A stretch of 64,000 bases of DNA from Amycolatopsis tolypomycina (GTDB lineage Bacteria > Actinomycetota > Actinomycetes > Mycobacteriales > Pseudonocardiaceae). The DNA is taken from positions 7,196,001-7,260,000 of the forward strand of contig NZ_FNSO01000004.1 in the NCBI RefSeq assembly GCF_900105945.1. Direction: 5' to 3'. Shown piece after piece: positions 1 to 9,376 of this stretch (within the stretch, counting starts at the first letter, position 1; each line of letters opens with the position of its first letter). Below the pieces are notes generated by a model. The model made no database searches. It was given only the letters and a program-made list of their open reading frames with translations, and had not been told where the DNA came from. The position numbers and the translations under genes were made by a program.

Positions 1-1
1 G

Positions 2-514
2 AGGTTCCGCGGTAGCTGGATCAGGATCCACGACAGCGGCGACTTCTTCTCCGACGACTACCTGCTGGCCTGGCTCGACATCTGCAGGACCCGCCCGGAC
101 ACGAACTTCTACGCGTACACCAAGGAGGTTTCCCGGTTCCGGTCCCTCGTCGAGCCTGATCCGCCGGCGAACTTCTTGTGGGTCTACTCGTACGGCGGCA
201 AGCAGGACGCCGCGCTGAACCCGGCCGTGGACCGCGTCGCCGACGTGTTCCCGGACGAAGCGGCGATCGTCGAGGCGGGGTGGGCGTCGCAGGAAGCCAG
301 CGACCTCCTCGCGGTCCTCGGCCCGCAGCTGGTCGGTGTGCCGGCAAACCGGATTCCGAGCTACCTCAAGCGCCTGGCTGGCCGCCGGTTCTCCGAATGG
401 CAGGCCGAAGTCGACGCCGCACGTTCCGCTCGCCGCACGCGCCTGCGGCTGGTCGTCGACAACACCCGTTCCGAGGCGCGGCCTGAGCGAGGCGGCGAGC
501 CGCGAGCTGCCTGA
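2..514 (+). CDS. GP88-like protein, 3' part
   Basis: The reading frame is open from base 2 and ends at TGA 512-514, so the N-terminus lies outside the window. The visible 170 residues include SGDFFSDDYLLAWLDI and FYAYTKEV. This GDFFS...Y..AW / FYAYTK pattern resembles the phage and plasmid 'gene product 88' family, a replication-associated group whose reaction is unknown to me. The C-terminus is basic. It lies 32 bases upstream of the coupling ATPase gene and may be co-transcribed with it. Family assignment rests on motif memory only. Confidence 0.5.
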   Translation, partial: RFRGSWIRIHDSGDFFSDDYLLAWLDICRTRPDTNFYAYTKEVSRFRSLVEPDPPANFLWVYSYGGKQDAALNPAVDRVADVFPDEAAIVEAGWASQEASDLLAVLGPQLVGVPANRIPSYLKRLAGRRFSEWQAEVDAARSARRTRLRLVVDNTRSEARPERGGEPRAA

Positions 515-546
515 TCCAGCGCTCCAACTCACGTTCGGAGGTCTTG

Positions 547-3048
547 ATGTCCTGGCCGTTCGCCCTGTCCACCTCTCTCGCCTCCCCTGCCGGCGACTAC
601 CTGCGCGACCCGCTCGGTGCGTTCAAGGCCGTGCTGGCGCACCTTCGCGATCTCGTCTTCACCTGGGGTCCGATCGCCGGGCCGGTGCTGGGGGTCGCGA
701 CGACCGCCGCAGTGATCGCTCGACGCCGCTGGCGCCGCCGCTTCCACGAGAGCCTGGTCAGCGACGCCCGGTTGGTCACCGTGCTGGCGCCGCCGACCGT
801 CGACCCATCCGGCGCGATCACCGTGTGGTCCAACCTGGTCGGCCTGCTGCGACCAGGCTGGCGGCGGCGCTTCGGCGGGCAACCTCACCTGGCTTTCGAG
901 TTGACGTTCACCGACGACGGCGTGCAGATCCGCTTGTGGGTGCCTGGCCTGGTGCCGCCGGGGATGGTCGAGCGCGCCATCGAGGCCGCTTGGCCCGGCG
1001 CGCACACCCGCACGACGCCGGCCAAGCCCCCGATCCCCACCGCCTCCGCAGCGGACCGGCGAATCGAAGCGGTCGGCGGCGAGCTGCGGCTAGCTCGCTC
1101 GGAAGCACTCCCGATCCGAACCGAGCACCCCGCCGACCCGATCCGGGCCCTGCTCGGCGCCCCGGTCGGGCTCGGCCCCCACGAGCGGGCCTGCGTGCAG
1201 ATCCTCGCCCGTCCCGTCGCCGGGCACCGCGTGACCAAGGCGCGGCGCGCGGCGAAGCGGGTGCACGCGAGCAGCTCGGTCAACCTGGCCGGGCGGCTGC
1301 TGGACGTCGTGACGCCGGGCAAGACCGCAAAGCCGTCGTCCAGTTCGCGGACACCAGGGCTCGATCGGCAAACCAGCCTGGAGTTTGCCGCGCAGGACCG
1401 CGCCGTCGTGGAGAAGCTGCGGCAGAACCAGTTCGAGACCTGCATCCGATACGCGGTCGCCACCACGGTCCCCGAGCACGCGACGACCGCCGAGGTCCAA
1501 GCGGTCCGGGACGTGCTGCGGGGACGCGGCCACGCGATCGCCTCGGCGTTCGCCGCCTTCTCCGAGCACAACTACTTCCGCCGGATCCGGCTCCGGCGGG
1601 CCCCAGTCCAGGTGCTGGCCGAACGCCGTTTCGACAACGGCGACCTGCTCTCGATCCCGGAACTGGCCGCGCTCGCGCACCTGCCGATCGACGAAGCCAC
1701 GCCCGGCCTCCAGCGCGCCGGCGCGAAGGCCGTACCGCCGCCGCCCGGCATCGCCACGGCTGGCGACTTGATCAAGCCGCTCGGCTTGTCGGACTCGGGG
1801 CACTCCCGGCCGGTCGGCCTGCACGTCGCCGACGCGCGTCATCACCTGCACATCCTCGGCGCGACCGGCTCCGGCAAGTCGGAGCTGATGGCCCGCCTGA
1901 TCCTGAACGACGCCGAGGCCGGCCGCGGCGTGGTGGTCGTCGACCCGAAGGGCGACCTCGTGTCGGACCTGCTGATGCGCATCCCCGAGGAGCTCGGTGA
2001 GAAAGTCGTGCTCTTCGACGCCGACTCCCGCAGCCGGCCACCAGTGCTCAACCCGCTGGAGGGCGTGGACAAGGCCCGCGCGGTCGACAACCTCGTCAGC
2101 ATCTTCTCCCGCATCTACGCCTCCTCGTGGGGGCCGCGCACCGACGACATCCTGCGCGCCGGCCTGCTCACCCTGACCGCGATGCCCGGAACGCCGACGC
2201 TGGTCGACCTGCCCAAGCTCCTCACGGTCCCGGCGTTCCGGCAACGGGCCTGCGACCAGATCGACGATGACGTGCTGCGCGGGTTCTGGTCCTGGTACGA
2301 CGCTCTGTCCGAAGCGAGCCGGGCGCAGGTCATCGCGCCGTTGATGAACAAGGTCCGCGGCTTCCTGCTGCGCCCGTTCGTCCGCGCCGCGATCGCCGGC
2401 GGGAAGTCCACGGTGGACATGGACGAGGTGCTCAACACCGGCGGCATCTGCCTGGTGCGCATCGCCCGCGACGCGCTGGGAATGGAAACGGCGCGGCTGG
2501 TCGGCTCGATCGTCGTCGCCCGCACCTGGCAAGCCGCCACCCGCCGGGCCCGCGTCCCGCAGCGTCAGCGGCGCGACTGCGGGCTCTACGTCGACGAGTG
2601 CCACAACTTCCTGAACCTGGCGTACCCGCTGGAAGACATGCTCGCCGAGGCTCGCGGATATCGGCTGTCGATGACCTTGGCCCACCAGTACCTCGGCCAG
2701 CTCCCGAAGGAACTCGAAGAGGGCATCAGCACGAACGCCCGGTCGAAGATCTTCTTCAACGCCTCCCCGGAGGACGCGAAGCGGCTGGCACGCCACACCA
2801 TGCCGCGGCTGAGCGATCACGACCTGTCCAACCTGGGCGCCTTCCACGTCGCCGCCCGCCTGGTCCTCGGCGGCGAGGAAGCACCGCCGTTCACCGCGGT
2901 GACCGAAAAGCTGCCGCCCGCGGTCCCCGGCCGCGCCAGGGCCATCCGCAAAGCAGCCCGGATCAACGCCCGGCTACCAGTCGCCGAGGTCGAGCGCATC
3001 ACGCCCGGAGCCGCAGCGCCCACCGCCGATCCCCGCCGCGCCGCCTGA
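547..3048 (+). CDS. TraD/VirD4/HerA-like conjugative DNA-transfer ATPase
   Basis: This 833-residue protein is a membrane-associated P-loop ATPase of the type IV coupling protein/HerA superfamily, expected to pump DNA through the conjugation channel. An N-terminal hydrophobic stretch (about residues 38-58) is followed by a basic segment. Walker A is GATGSGKS near residue 440, and VVVVDPKGDLVSDLL follows. Walker B is LYVDECHNF near residue 680, then MTLAHQYLGQLP and STNARSKIFF, typical of TraD/TraG-like proteins. ATG 547 is chosen over TTG 544 because GGAGG at 537-541 is 5 nt upstream. The next gene begins 16 nt downstream. Confidence 0.85.
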   Translation: MSWPFALSTSLASPAGDYLRDPLGAFKAVLAHLRDLVFTWGPIAGPVLGVATTAAVIARRRWRRRFHESLVSDARLVTVLAPPTVDPSGAITVWSNLVGLLRPGWRRRFGGQPHLAFELTFTDDGVQIRLWVPGLVPPGMVERAIEAAWPGAHTRTTPAKPPIPTASAADRRIEAVGGELRLARSEALPIRTEHPADPIRALLGAPVGLGPHERACVQILARPVAGHRVTKARRAAKRVHASSSVNLAGRLLDVVTPGKTAKPSSSSRTPGLDRQTSLEFAAQDRAVVEKLRQNQFETCIRYAVATTVPEHATTAEVQAVRDVLRGRGHAIASAFAAFSEHNYFRRIRLRRAPVQVLAERRFDNGDLLSIPELAALAHLPIDEATPGLQRAGAKAVPPPPGIATAGDLIKPLGLSDSGHSRPVGLHVADARHHLHILGATGSGKSELMARLILNDAEAGRGVVVVDPKGDLVSDLLMRIPEELGEKVVLFDADSRSRPPVLNPLEGVDKARAVDNLVSIFSRIYASSWGPRTDDILRAGLLTLTAMPGTPTLVDLPKLLTVPAFRQRACDQIDDDVLRGFWSWYDALSEASRAQVIAPLMNKVRGFLLRPFVRAAIAGGKSTVDMDEVLNTGGICLVRIARDALGMETARLVGSIVVARTWQAATRRARVPQRQRRDCGLYVDECHNFLNLAYPLEDMLAEARGYRLSMTLAHQYLGQLPKELEEGISTNARSKIFFNASPEDAKRLARHTMPRLSDHDLSNLGAFHVAARLVLGGEEAPPFTAVTEKLPPAVPGRARAIRKAARINARLPVAEVERITPGAAAPTADPRRAA

Positions 3049-3064
3049 AACCGGAGGTACTCCG

Positions 3065-4099
3065 ATGATTTCGAACCCCACTCCTCAGCGGGCGTTGCGC
3101 GGGCACATGCCCCAGCGCCCCACGCCGCGAGCGGCCACCACCGGTGAACACCACGCCCAGCTCGTTGGGCGGCTGACCTACCGCGATCGGTGGCTGGCCC
3201 GGATGCTGCACGAGCACAAGGTCTTCACGACCCAGCAGATCGTCGAGCTCTGCTATCCGAGCATGCGCGCGGCCAACCACCGGCTGCTCGACCTGTTCAA
3301 GTGGCGGGTTGTCGACCGGTTCCAGCCGTTCGTCACGATCGGCACCGCCCCGATGCACTACGTGCTCGACATCGCCGGGGCGGTCGCCCTCGCCTACGAA
3401 GACGGGCTCGATCCGAAGTCGATCGGCTACCGGCACGAAGACGCGATCGGGATCGCGCACTCCCTGCGTCTGGCCCACACGGTCGGCGTCAACGGCTTCT
3501 TCACCGCCCTGGTCGCGCTGGGCCAACGTCCCGGGGCTCGAAGGTCGCTGACCGCGTGGTGGTCCGAGCTCCGGTGCGGACGCCTGTTCGGCGACATGGT
3601 GCGCCCTGACGCCTACGGCCGGTGGCGCGAAGACGACCATCAGCTCGAGTTCTTCCTCGAGTTCGACTTCGGCACCGAAGACCTCGGCAAGCTCAGCCGC
3701 AAGCTCTACGGCTACGAGAAGCTCGCCACCGCGACCGGCATCACCACTCCGGTCCTCATCTGGCTGCCCACCCATCGGCGTGAGACGTCCGCCCGCCGAG
3801 CGCTCGCCGACTTCCTATCCCAGCTCGACCGGCCCAAACTCGTGCCGCTGGCCACCACCGCCGCGGACGCGGCCAGCGACCCCGCCGCTGCCCGATGGCT
3901 GCCGATCACCGGGCCGGCAACGCCTCACCCCGGCCGGTTGCGGCTCGTCGAACTCGCCCAGCTCTGGCCCCAACCTGATCTGCCCGGCGACGTGCCGACG
4001 TCAAGCTCGGTCCGGACCCAGCAGGGTCCAGCAGCCCTGACCGCTCCGGATCCGTTCCCGCCCGCCTCGCCGGCCAGCCGCTTCCGGAGGCGCCCATGA
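3065..4099 (+). CDS. Replication-relaxation family protein
   Basis: The 344 residues match the actinobacterial replication-relaxation (Replic_Relax) family found on plasmids and integrative elements beside TraD-like ATPases. A winged-helix-like N-terminus (LTYRDRWLARMLHEHKVFTT, about residues 38-57) is followed by the family pattern of a short HTH and a D/E-rich core (LEFFLEFDFGTEDLGKL). Such proteins are thought to act with relaxase or replication initiation, but the activity here is not proven. GGAGG lies 7 nt before the start. Its TGA overlaps the next ATG (ATGA at 4096-4099), so the two genes are probably translationally coupled. Confidence 0.75.
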   Translation: MISNPTPQRALRGHMPQRPTPRAATTGEHHAQLVGRLTYRDRWLARMLHEHKVFTTQQIVELCYPSMRAANHRLLDLFKWRVVDRFQPFVTIGTAPMHYVLDIAGAVALAYEDGLDPKSIGYRHEDAIGIAHSLRLAHTVGVNGFFTALVALGQRPGARRSLTAWWSELRCGRLFGDMVRPDAYGRWREDDHQLEFFLEFDFGTEDLGKLSRKLYGYEKLATATGITTPVLIWLPTHRRETSARRALADFLSQLDRPKLVPLATTAADAASDPAAARWLPITGPATPHPGRLRLVELAQLWPQPDLPGDVPTSSSVRTQQGPAALTAPDPFPPASPASRFRRRP

Positions 4100-5034
4100 A
4101 GTTCGCCTACACCGCGGTCGTGGTCGTCATCATCCTCATCGGCGGCATCGGGCAAGGCGTCGTGAAGGCCGTGTTCGGCAGCAGCGGCACCGAGCCGAGC
4201 CAGGACGCCATTGCTGACATCCCCGGCGACTACCTCGCCCTCTACCGAGCGGCAGCCGCCGTGTGTCCCGGGCTGGACTGGTCGATCCTCGCGGCGATCG
4301 GCAAGGTCGAGAGCGACCACGGCCGCAGCAAACTGATCGGCATCGAGGAGGGAACCGAGAACTCGTTCGGCGCCCGCGGGCCGATGCAGTTCCTCCAGTC
4401 CACGTTCGACGGAGTCGTCGCCCGGCATCCACTACCGCCGGGCGGCAAGACCCCGCCGTCGCCATGGGACAAGCACGACGCGATCTACGCGGCGGCGTAC
4501 TACCTATGTGAGTCCGGCGCGCCCAGCGACATCCGCAAGGCGCTGTTCGCCTACAACCACGCGGACTGGTACGTCGACGAAGTCCTCGACCAAGCCGAGA
4601 GGTACAGCAAGGCCGCGGTCGGCACCGGCCGTTGCGACGACATCCAGGCACCGAACGCCGCCACCGCAACGGCGATCAACTTCGCCTGCGGCCAGCTCGG
4701 ACTGCCGTACCTCTGGGGCGGCAACGGACCGTTGAACGGCGACAGCGGCTTCGACTGCTCGGGCCTGACGAAGGCGGCCTACGCGGCTGCCGGCGTCGCC
4801 CTGCCGCGCACGGCCCGGACCCAGTACGCCGCCGGCCCGCTGGTGCCGGGTGGCCAGCCGCTACTCCCCGGCGACCTGGTCTTCTACGGCACCCGCGGCA
4901 ACGAGCACCACGTCGGCCTGTACATCGGGGCAGGGAAGATGGTGCACGCCCCGACCTTTGGCGAGCCAGTCCAGGTCAGCTCGTACCGCTGGAACGGGGA
5001 CGACTACCTGGCCGCCTCGCGACCTGCGAAGTAG
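4096..5034 (+). CDS. Bifunctional lytic transglycosylase / NlpC-P60 wall hydrolase
   Basis: This 312-residue secreted or membrane-anchored protein starts with a signal-anchor helix (residues 4-22). A soluble transglycosylase-like domain follows (about 45-180, SILAAIGKVESDHG with the catalytic Glu near 71). The C40 peptidase domain carries the catalytic Cys in DCSGL near 221 and His in HHVGLYIG near 272. Wall hydrolases of this layout (VirB1/TraB-like) open peptidoglycan for conjugation channels. It is coupled to the upstream gene by ATGA. Its stop lies 6 nt before the palindrome that begins the recombinase remnant, so downstream conjugation genes may have been displaced. Confidence 0.85.
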   Translation: MKFAYTAVVVVIILIGGIGQGVVKAVFGSSGTEPSQDAIADIPGDYLALYRAAAAVCPGLDWSILAAIGKVESDHGRSKLIGIEEGTENSFGARGPMQFLQSTFDGVVARHPLPPGGKTPPSPWDKHDAIYAAAYYLCESGAPSDIRKALFAYNHADWYVDEVLDQAERYSKAAVGTGRCDDIQAPNAATATAINFACGQLGLPYLWGGNGPLNGDSGFDCSGLTKAAYAAAGVALPRTARTQYAAGPLVPGGQPLLPGDLVFYGTRGNEHHVGLYIGAGKMVHAPTFGEPVQVSSYRWNGDDYLAASRPAK

Positions 5035-5040
5035 GACTCA

Positions 5041-5055
5041 TTGCATCTGATGCAA
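5041..5055. repeat. Perfect palindrome TTGCATCTGATGCAA, recombinase-element end
   Basis: Seven-base arms flank a central T. The inner GCATCTGATGC differs by one base from the core of the palindrome at 41339-41359, which lies 26 nt before a tyrosine recombinase gene. Here it directly abuts the remnant of the third gene of such a module. It may be a recombinase-binding, crossover or operator site; the role is inferred from repeated context. Confidence 0.5.
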
Positions 5056-5448
5056 CATTGGTCGCGGTGTGATGCTGTGTCATCTCCGCAGGTTGCGGAC
5101 ATTTCGACGAGCGCGATCGCCGTCCTGCTCCACGCCCAGCGAGAGCACGGCATCATCACCGCCCTGCTCACCCACACCGACGCCGATCAACCGCGCTGGC
5201 TGTTCCCTGGCGGCCTGCCCGGACGACCCGCCCGCGACGCCCTCTACCGCGCCTTAAGCACACCTGCCCATCCACCTCCACCGCGCCCGCAGGCCGCCCT
5301 CGCCGCACTGGCCACCGACCTCCCCGCCGCCGTCCTCGCCAACCTCCTCGACCTCAACATCAACACCGCCAACGCCTGGGCCGTCTACGCTCAATACGAC
5401 TGGACCACCTACCTCGCCGCCTGCACCCGAGCACAGCGATCGCCGTGA
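5056..5448 (+). pseudogene. C-terminal remnant of zinc-ribbon recombinase-like protein
   Basis: The open frame encodes only the last ~115 residues of the third gene of the recombinase module. RWLFPGGLPGRPARDALYRA matches RWLFPGGLPGQ in the 840-residue protein at 42830-45352. LPAAVLANLLDLNINTANAW aligns with LPAKILSELLGISTDSATRW there. The zinc ribbons, HTH gene and recombinase gene are absent. Because the element-start palindrome is fused directly to this 3' end, the structure looks like an internal deletion derivative (left end plus right end) that could only be mobilised in trans. No translation start of its own is convincing. Confidence 0.7.
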
Positions 5449-5699
5449 CACAGAGCAGAACTGTCCTGGTCGCGCGACTGTTTCGCGGCGTGAGAGCGCA
5501 TTCACGCAGAGTGATCGGATATGTAACAGTGCGGGAGTTCGAGGCGACTACTTACACGCCGAAGCTGAGGATGGAGCCCACAGTCATGATCGACGAACCA
5601 TGACATGGGAACTCAAAGGCTTCATGCATCGCAGGGGCAGACGGATGCTGAACCGGGTAACCCACCTTGGAGGTAGCCGACTCCGAGGTGCGAATCTAG

Positions 5700-5705
5700 T
5701 ATAGT
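5700..5705 (+). promoter_or_regulatory. Putative -10 box of a leaderless promoter
   Basis: TATAGT lies 7 nt before ATG 5713, so a transcript would start at or within a base or two of the start codon. No ribosome-binding site is seen there. No good -35 hexamer is visible at 16-18 nt. The 250 bases between the remnant and this box hold no recognisable gene. Confidence 0.35.
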
Positions 5706-5712
5706 AACAAGA

Positions 5713-7695
5713 ATGACCACCGCTCCTGCGCCACATCGACGTCTGAAGTTCTTTGGTCCTGCGGACCTCGGAAACTATTTGCAGGCGGGACGCGCAGCTG
5801 AGATTCTTAGTCGGTTCGACGCATCAGTCACGACGTACACTGCTTCTGACGTTCTCGAACTATATAATTCCCGACTCTTCGTGGAGAACGGGTACTTTCC
5901 TGCATCCTCTTCCGTAGAGCAGCGCGCGGCTTTTAAGGCGCTCATTCCCGGATTGCATGAAGTCGAGTCCAGATTCTTTGGCTCCCTGACCGACGAAACG
6001 CTGAGTTTCCGGATCACAGGGGTCAGTTATGAGTATCACGCGGACTTGCTGGAACTCCTGTCGCGACACAAGGTCTACAGCCGTTGCTCCGCCGCGAGTG
6101 TGCTGGCAATTCTAGACAGCCTGAACGTCAGTATGGGCACGATGCTCTCGTGTGGAAGCTTTGTGCGGGTTTACGATGAAGAGATACGTACGCGTCTTAT
6201 TTCGAACGTGGCCAACGCCGAGCATGTGATCCGGCTATATCTCAGCGGTGATGATCGCTCGCAGATGTACTTGCCGCAGAGCCTGAAGAGTTCGGACAAG
6301 CGCGCACTGCTTGACGCATACATAGATAGCGAGGAGGCGCATCCGAATTTTCTCGAGCTGATCTCCGTCGCGCGCGTCAACGCAGCTGCTGGAATCGACG
6401 AGAAGATAAAGCTCAAAGCGAAGCGCAAGCATGAACGATGGACGAAGGAGTTCTTTGAGTCCAACGGTGGCGGAATGGTGATCGGCTGTGAAGTTACTGT
6501 TACCAAGGGGCAAGATGAGCCCGTGGAGGCATCAAGGGACGGGCTCGTGACGAAGTACTCCTACAGTCGCGAGTGGTTCGATGAGAACCTCGATTACCCT
6601 ACGGTCCTTAACAACTTTCTCTATGTGTTTGGGTTCGTAGATCCTCACATGCTGTTGACGCTGCCCTCGTATCAGGCGGAACTCGGAGCGCTTGAGCGCG
6701 CAATGGGAACCTTAGGAAAAGATGCTTATCCAGCGGGTTTCGCCTTTCGCCTTAAGGAGCAGAGTTCCTTCCTGCAGGTCTCCATGTATGAGCGACTTCT
6801 CAGACTCAATAATGTTGAGCTTGAGTCGGTAATAGCGTGGTTCTTCGCGGACTATTTGAGAGATAGCTTCGGTGTGACGAATCTACGGTTCGCGCCTTCA
6901 AGTAGGACTGCAACATACCTTGAGAAGAGTCGGCATCTGTTCGCCGAGATGGAAAGTATCGTCATGCAGTTCTCGCTCTACGCGGAGAACGGCGAGTTTG
7001 ACCCTGAGCTGCTAGCCATGATGTCGACTCAGGTCAAGTACCGAGACGTACCGACCTGCTTGGTCGGCAAGTATGTCTATGTAGGCGATAGCCCAAACAT
7101 CCACAACGTCATGCACCTACTCTTCTCGGATCAGTCCGGCTTGGGGTACATAAATGATAGCCTCAGGGCTGACAACGGTGCTCGACTACTCATCGAGCAC
7201 GATGTTTCTTATGGTGACTTCCATGACTACCAGAAGGATCAAGTCGACTACCTAATCGCGCACGGCGTGGCCGAGAACGTTGGAGGCCATATCCGGCTAG
7301 CAAGTGCCGACCAGTTCGTGGTGCTGCGCGATCTCTACGAGTTGGAAGCGGCAAGTTACTACCATCACCGCAAAGGTGCGCGCGAAGCAATCGATGAGAT
7401 GGTCACAAAGGGTTGGCTTGTGCGGGCCGAGTCGCTGTTGTCTAAGCCTGAAGCAGGCTACTTCAACTACTGCCTCAATCATCAGGACTTTAGCGACGGC
7501 CTGAACCTGCGCAACAGGTACCTGCATGGCGCAATTCTTGACGTCGCGGACGAAGAGGAGCACTACCGTACCTACATCACCGCGCTCAAACTACTGGTTG
7601 CGCTTGTGATTAAGATGAACGATGATCTCTGGCTGCGCGAGAGTGAGGAGATCGCTAACGGAACCGAGGCGACTCCGTCTGAGCAGGACTGTTAG
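5713..7695 (+). CDS. Unassigned 660-residue protein with HEPN-like RX4H motif
   Basis: I do not recognise a named family. The sequence is soluble and helix-rich, with no signal peptide or membrane helix. Near residue 600 is DGLNLRNRYLHG, which fits the R-X4-H active-site motif of HEPN ribonucleases, and 'LRNRxxHG' is a common C-terminal HEPN signature. The gene is visibly richer in A/T and in rare codons (ATA, TTA, AGA) than its neighbours, which signals horizontal transfer. It stands alone, between a recombinase remnant and an IS110 remnant, inside conjugative-element DNA. A defence or abortive-infection RNase role is plausible but inferred. Pairing with an antitoxin is not seen. Confidence 0.6.
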   Translation: MTTAPAPHRRLKFFGPADLGNYLQAGRAAEILSRFDASVTTYTASDVLELYNSRLFVENGYFPASSSVEQRAAFKALIPGLHEVESRFFGSLTDETLSFRITGVSYEYHADLLELLSRHKVYSRCSAASVLAILDSLNVSMGTMLSCGSFVRVYDEEIRTRLISNVANAEHVIRLYLSGDDRSQMYLPQSLKSSDKRALLDAYIDSEEAHPNFLELISVARVNAAAGIDEKIKLKAKRKHERWTKEFFESNGGGMVIGCEVTVTKGQDEPVEASRDGLVTKYSYSREWFDENLDYPTVLNNFLYVFGFVDPHMLLTLPSYQAELGALERAMGTLGKDAYPAGFAFRLKEQSSFLQVSMYERLLRLNNVELESVIAWFFADYLRDSFGVTNLRFAPSSRTATYLEKSRHLFAEMESIVMQFSLYAENGEFDPELLAMMSTQVKYRDVPTCLVGKYVYVGDSPNIHNVMHLLFSDQSGLGYINDSLRADNGARLLIEHDVSYGDFHDYQKDQVDYLIAHGVAENVGGHIRLASADQFVVLRDLYELEAASYYHHRKGAREAIDEMVTKGWLVRAESLLSKPEAGYFNYCLNHQDFSDGLNLRNRYLHGAILDVADEEEHYRTYITALKLLVALVIKMNDDLWLRESEEIANGTEATPSEQDC

Positions 7696-7845
7696 CCCGG
7701 ATCTTTCGCATGGGTGACGGCCTGGCTTGAGACTGCGGTCGGTGGTTGTTGCGTGTCGTCCTTCCGGTGCTCGGGATGGTTGAAGTGGCCCGTTGTCGGT
7801 CGGGTTGCCGCGGGGTTCCATGCCCCAACCGAAGACCTGGCCGCG

Positions 7846-8178
7846 GCGCGCGAGTTGCCGATGCTGCTCAGCCTGCACATGACCGATGAGCAGAAGGCCG
7901 CGATGATCCAGCGGTTACGCCGCGACGGCGGCACACGGGCCGGCCACGACCCCGCCGACGTAGAACGCCGGCTCGCCGCCGAACTGATCACCGAACTCAC
8001 CACACTGGACAAGAAGATCGAAGCCCGCCGACCAGCAACTCACCGACATACTCGCCGAGACCGGAACTGGGCTGCGTGACCTCTACGGCATCGGCCCGTC
8101 CGGCGCGGCCCGACTACTCGGCGACATCAGCCGGTTTCCCACTGCCGCCCGGTTCGCCTCCTGGAATGACACAGCACC
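7846..8178 (+). pseudogene. IS110-family transposase remnant, frameshifted
   Basis: The first frame reads AAELITELTTLDKKI. After a shift near 8030 a second frame continues ADQQLTDILAETGTGL, then LYGIGPSGAARLLGDISRFP and ARFASWNDTAP. This is the helix-hairpin-helix 'GIGP..AARLLG' region that precedes the transposase_20 domain of IS110-family transposases. The N-terminal DEDD domain and the C-terminal part are missing, and the homologous stretch ends at about 8178. The following ~175 bases, to the methylase-like gene, hold nothing recognisable. Confidence 0.7.
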
Positions 8179-8354
8179 ATAATGACCCCATGTAGCACAC
8201 CAGGAAGATCTTCTCGGACGTGCTTGATCAATAGGGCGAAACATTCACATGGCGAAAGCCGTTGCAGAGTGACGGGTATCCGCCGACACGAAGGATGAAG
8301 TCGCAACGCCGTGCACCCGAGCACCGCAGTCCGAGCCGCTAGACATCTACGCCC

Positions 8355-9199
8355 CTATATAGACTTCAGAAAAGCGATCATCATCTGATCGCGCCGCAGA
8401 TCCGCGGCAAGTCGACGAAGCTCCTCCCGCCGCGCCAATGCCACCTCCCGCCAGCCGGGCTCCAGCGTGTCGCCCGGGTGGAAGACGATGTCGGTTCCGA
8501 GGTTCCAGATCATGCTGTTCACGGTGGCGCAGGCCACGGCGAGGAGTCGACGTCGCACCCGATCCAGCGGATGGTGCGTGGGTCTCGGCCCTGCTCGCGT
8601 ATGACTTCCGCGGCCGCGCGGAACATGCCGCCGGTCCCCATCATCGGGTCGGCGACGTTGCTGTGCTCTCGGATGTCGGACATGCCGGCGAGGAGCTTCG
8701 CGACAGACCCGGGCGTGTAGAACTGACCGCGTGCCTTAAGTGCCGACTTCGGCCGGAGAACGGTCAGCACGGTGCCGAGCAGGTCGACGTCGAACCGCCG
8801 TTCCGTGCCGGTGAGGTGCGTTTGCCCTGCACACAGCGCGGCCTGCGCGACGGCCAGCGCGTGGCCGCGCACGCCGCGGTCAGGGTCATCGAAGATCCAC
8901 GCGATCATCGGATAGAGGAGGTGCGTGATTTCGGTGCGGTGCCGGATGACCGATGACCACGTGTGCCGCGCGAAGTCGTGGAAGGTGTCGGCGTCCCAGT
9001 TGAGGACCGATTCGCTGACGATGTGTCCGCATGAATCCTTCTCCGGCAATGCGGCAAGCGTGGCAACAACTGAAACCGGGATATCGAGCCGACCGGTTCC
9101 ATAGGTTCGGTTCCATGCGGACTCGACTGCCGTGGCGATCTCATTTCCAAATTGTTCAGCGTCGACAGAAGTGGAAAGTGCACGACGAGATGAAGACAC
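8355..9199 (-). pseudogene. N6-adenine methylase-like gene, frameshifted
   Basis: The 5' frame (9199 to about 8540) ends with ARGQFYTPGSVAKLLAGM, then VADPMMGTGGMFRAAAEV and IGCDVD, the SAM-binding motif I region of HsdM-like N6 methylases. One base appears missing near 8540: the next frame continues LLAVACATVNSMIWNLGTD to 8355. No NPPY/F catalytic motif is found in the remaining ~65 residues, so even a repaired protein may lack methylation activity, or be a short element-borne variant. GTG 9199 has GGAGG 8 nt upstream. It is the last gene of the minus-strand operon behind the ArdC-like gene, after a terminator-like hairpin. Confidence 0.65.
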
Positions 9200-9301
9200 G
9201 GGAGTTCCCTCCAGCTATCAGAGGCACGGCGTCACACCACAGGTAGGAGCCGTGCGCTAGACTGCAGGCTCGCGCACCCTTCTGGGGTGTGCGGTGTTGG
9301 A

Positions 9302-9350
9302 GCCCGGCGGGTGGTTGCCGCGCCTCTCCGGAGGTGTTCACCCGCCGGGC
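9302..9350 (-). terminator. Strong hairpin after the 9377 gene
   Basis: GCCCGGCGGGTG (9302-9313) pairs perfectly with CACCCGCCGGGC (9339-9350), a 12-bp GC-rich stem with a 25-nt loop. It lies 27 nt past the stop of the 9377-10105 minus-strand gene. No U-run is obvious. It would limit read-through into the methylase-like gene. Confidence 0.6.
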
Positions 9351-9376
9351 GCTACTAACAGATTCAGAATCGGGTT

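Noticed and set aside
5520..5560. tRNA 3' end (sequence like GTTCGAGGC) as an integration site
   Set aside because: No matching acceptor stem, anticodon arm or CCA end could be folded around it.
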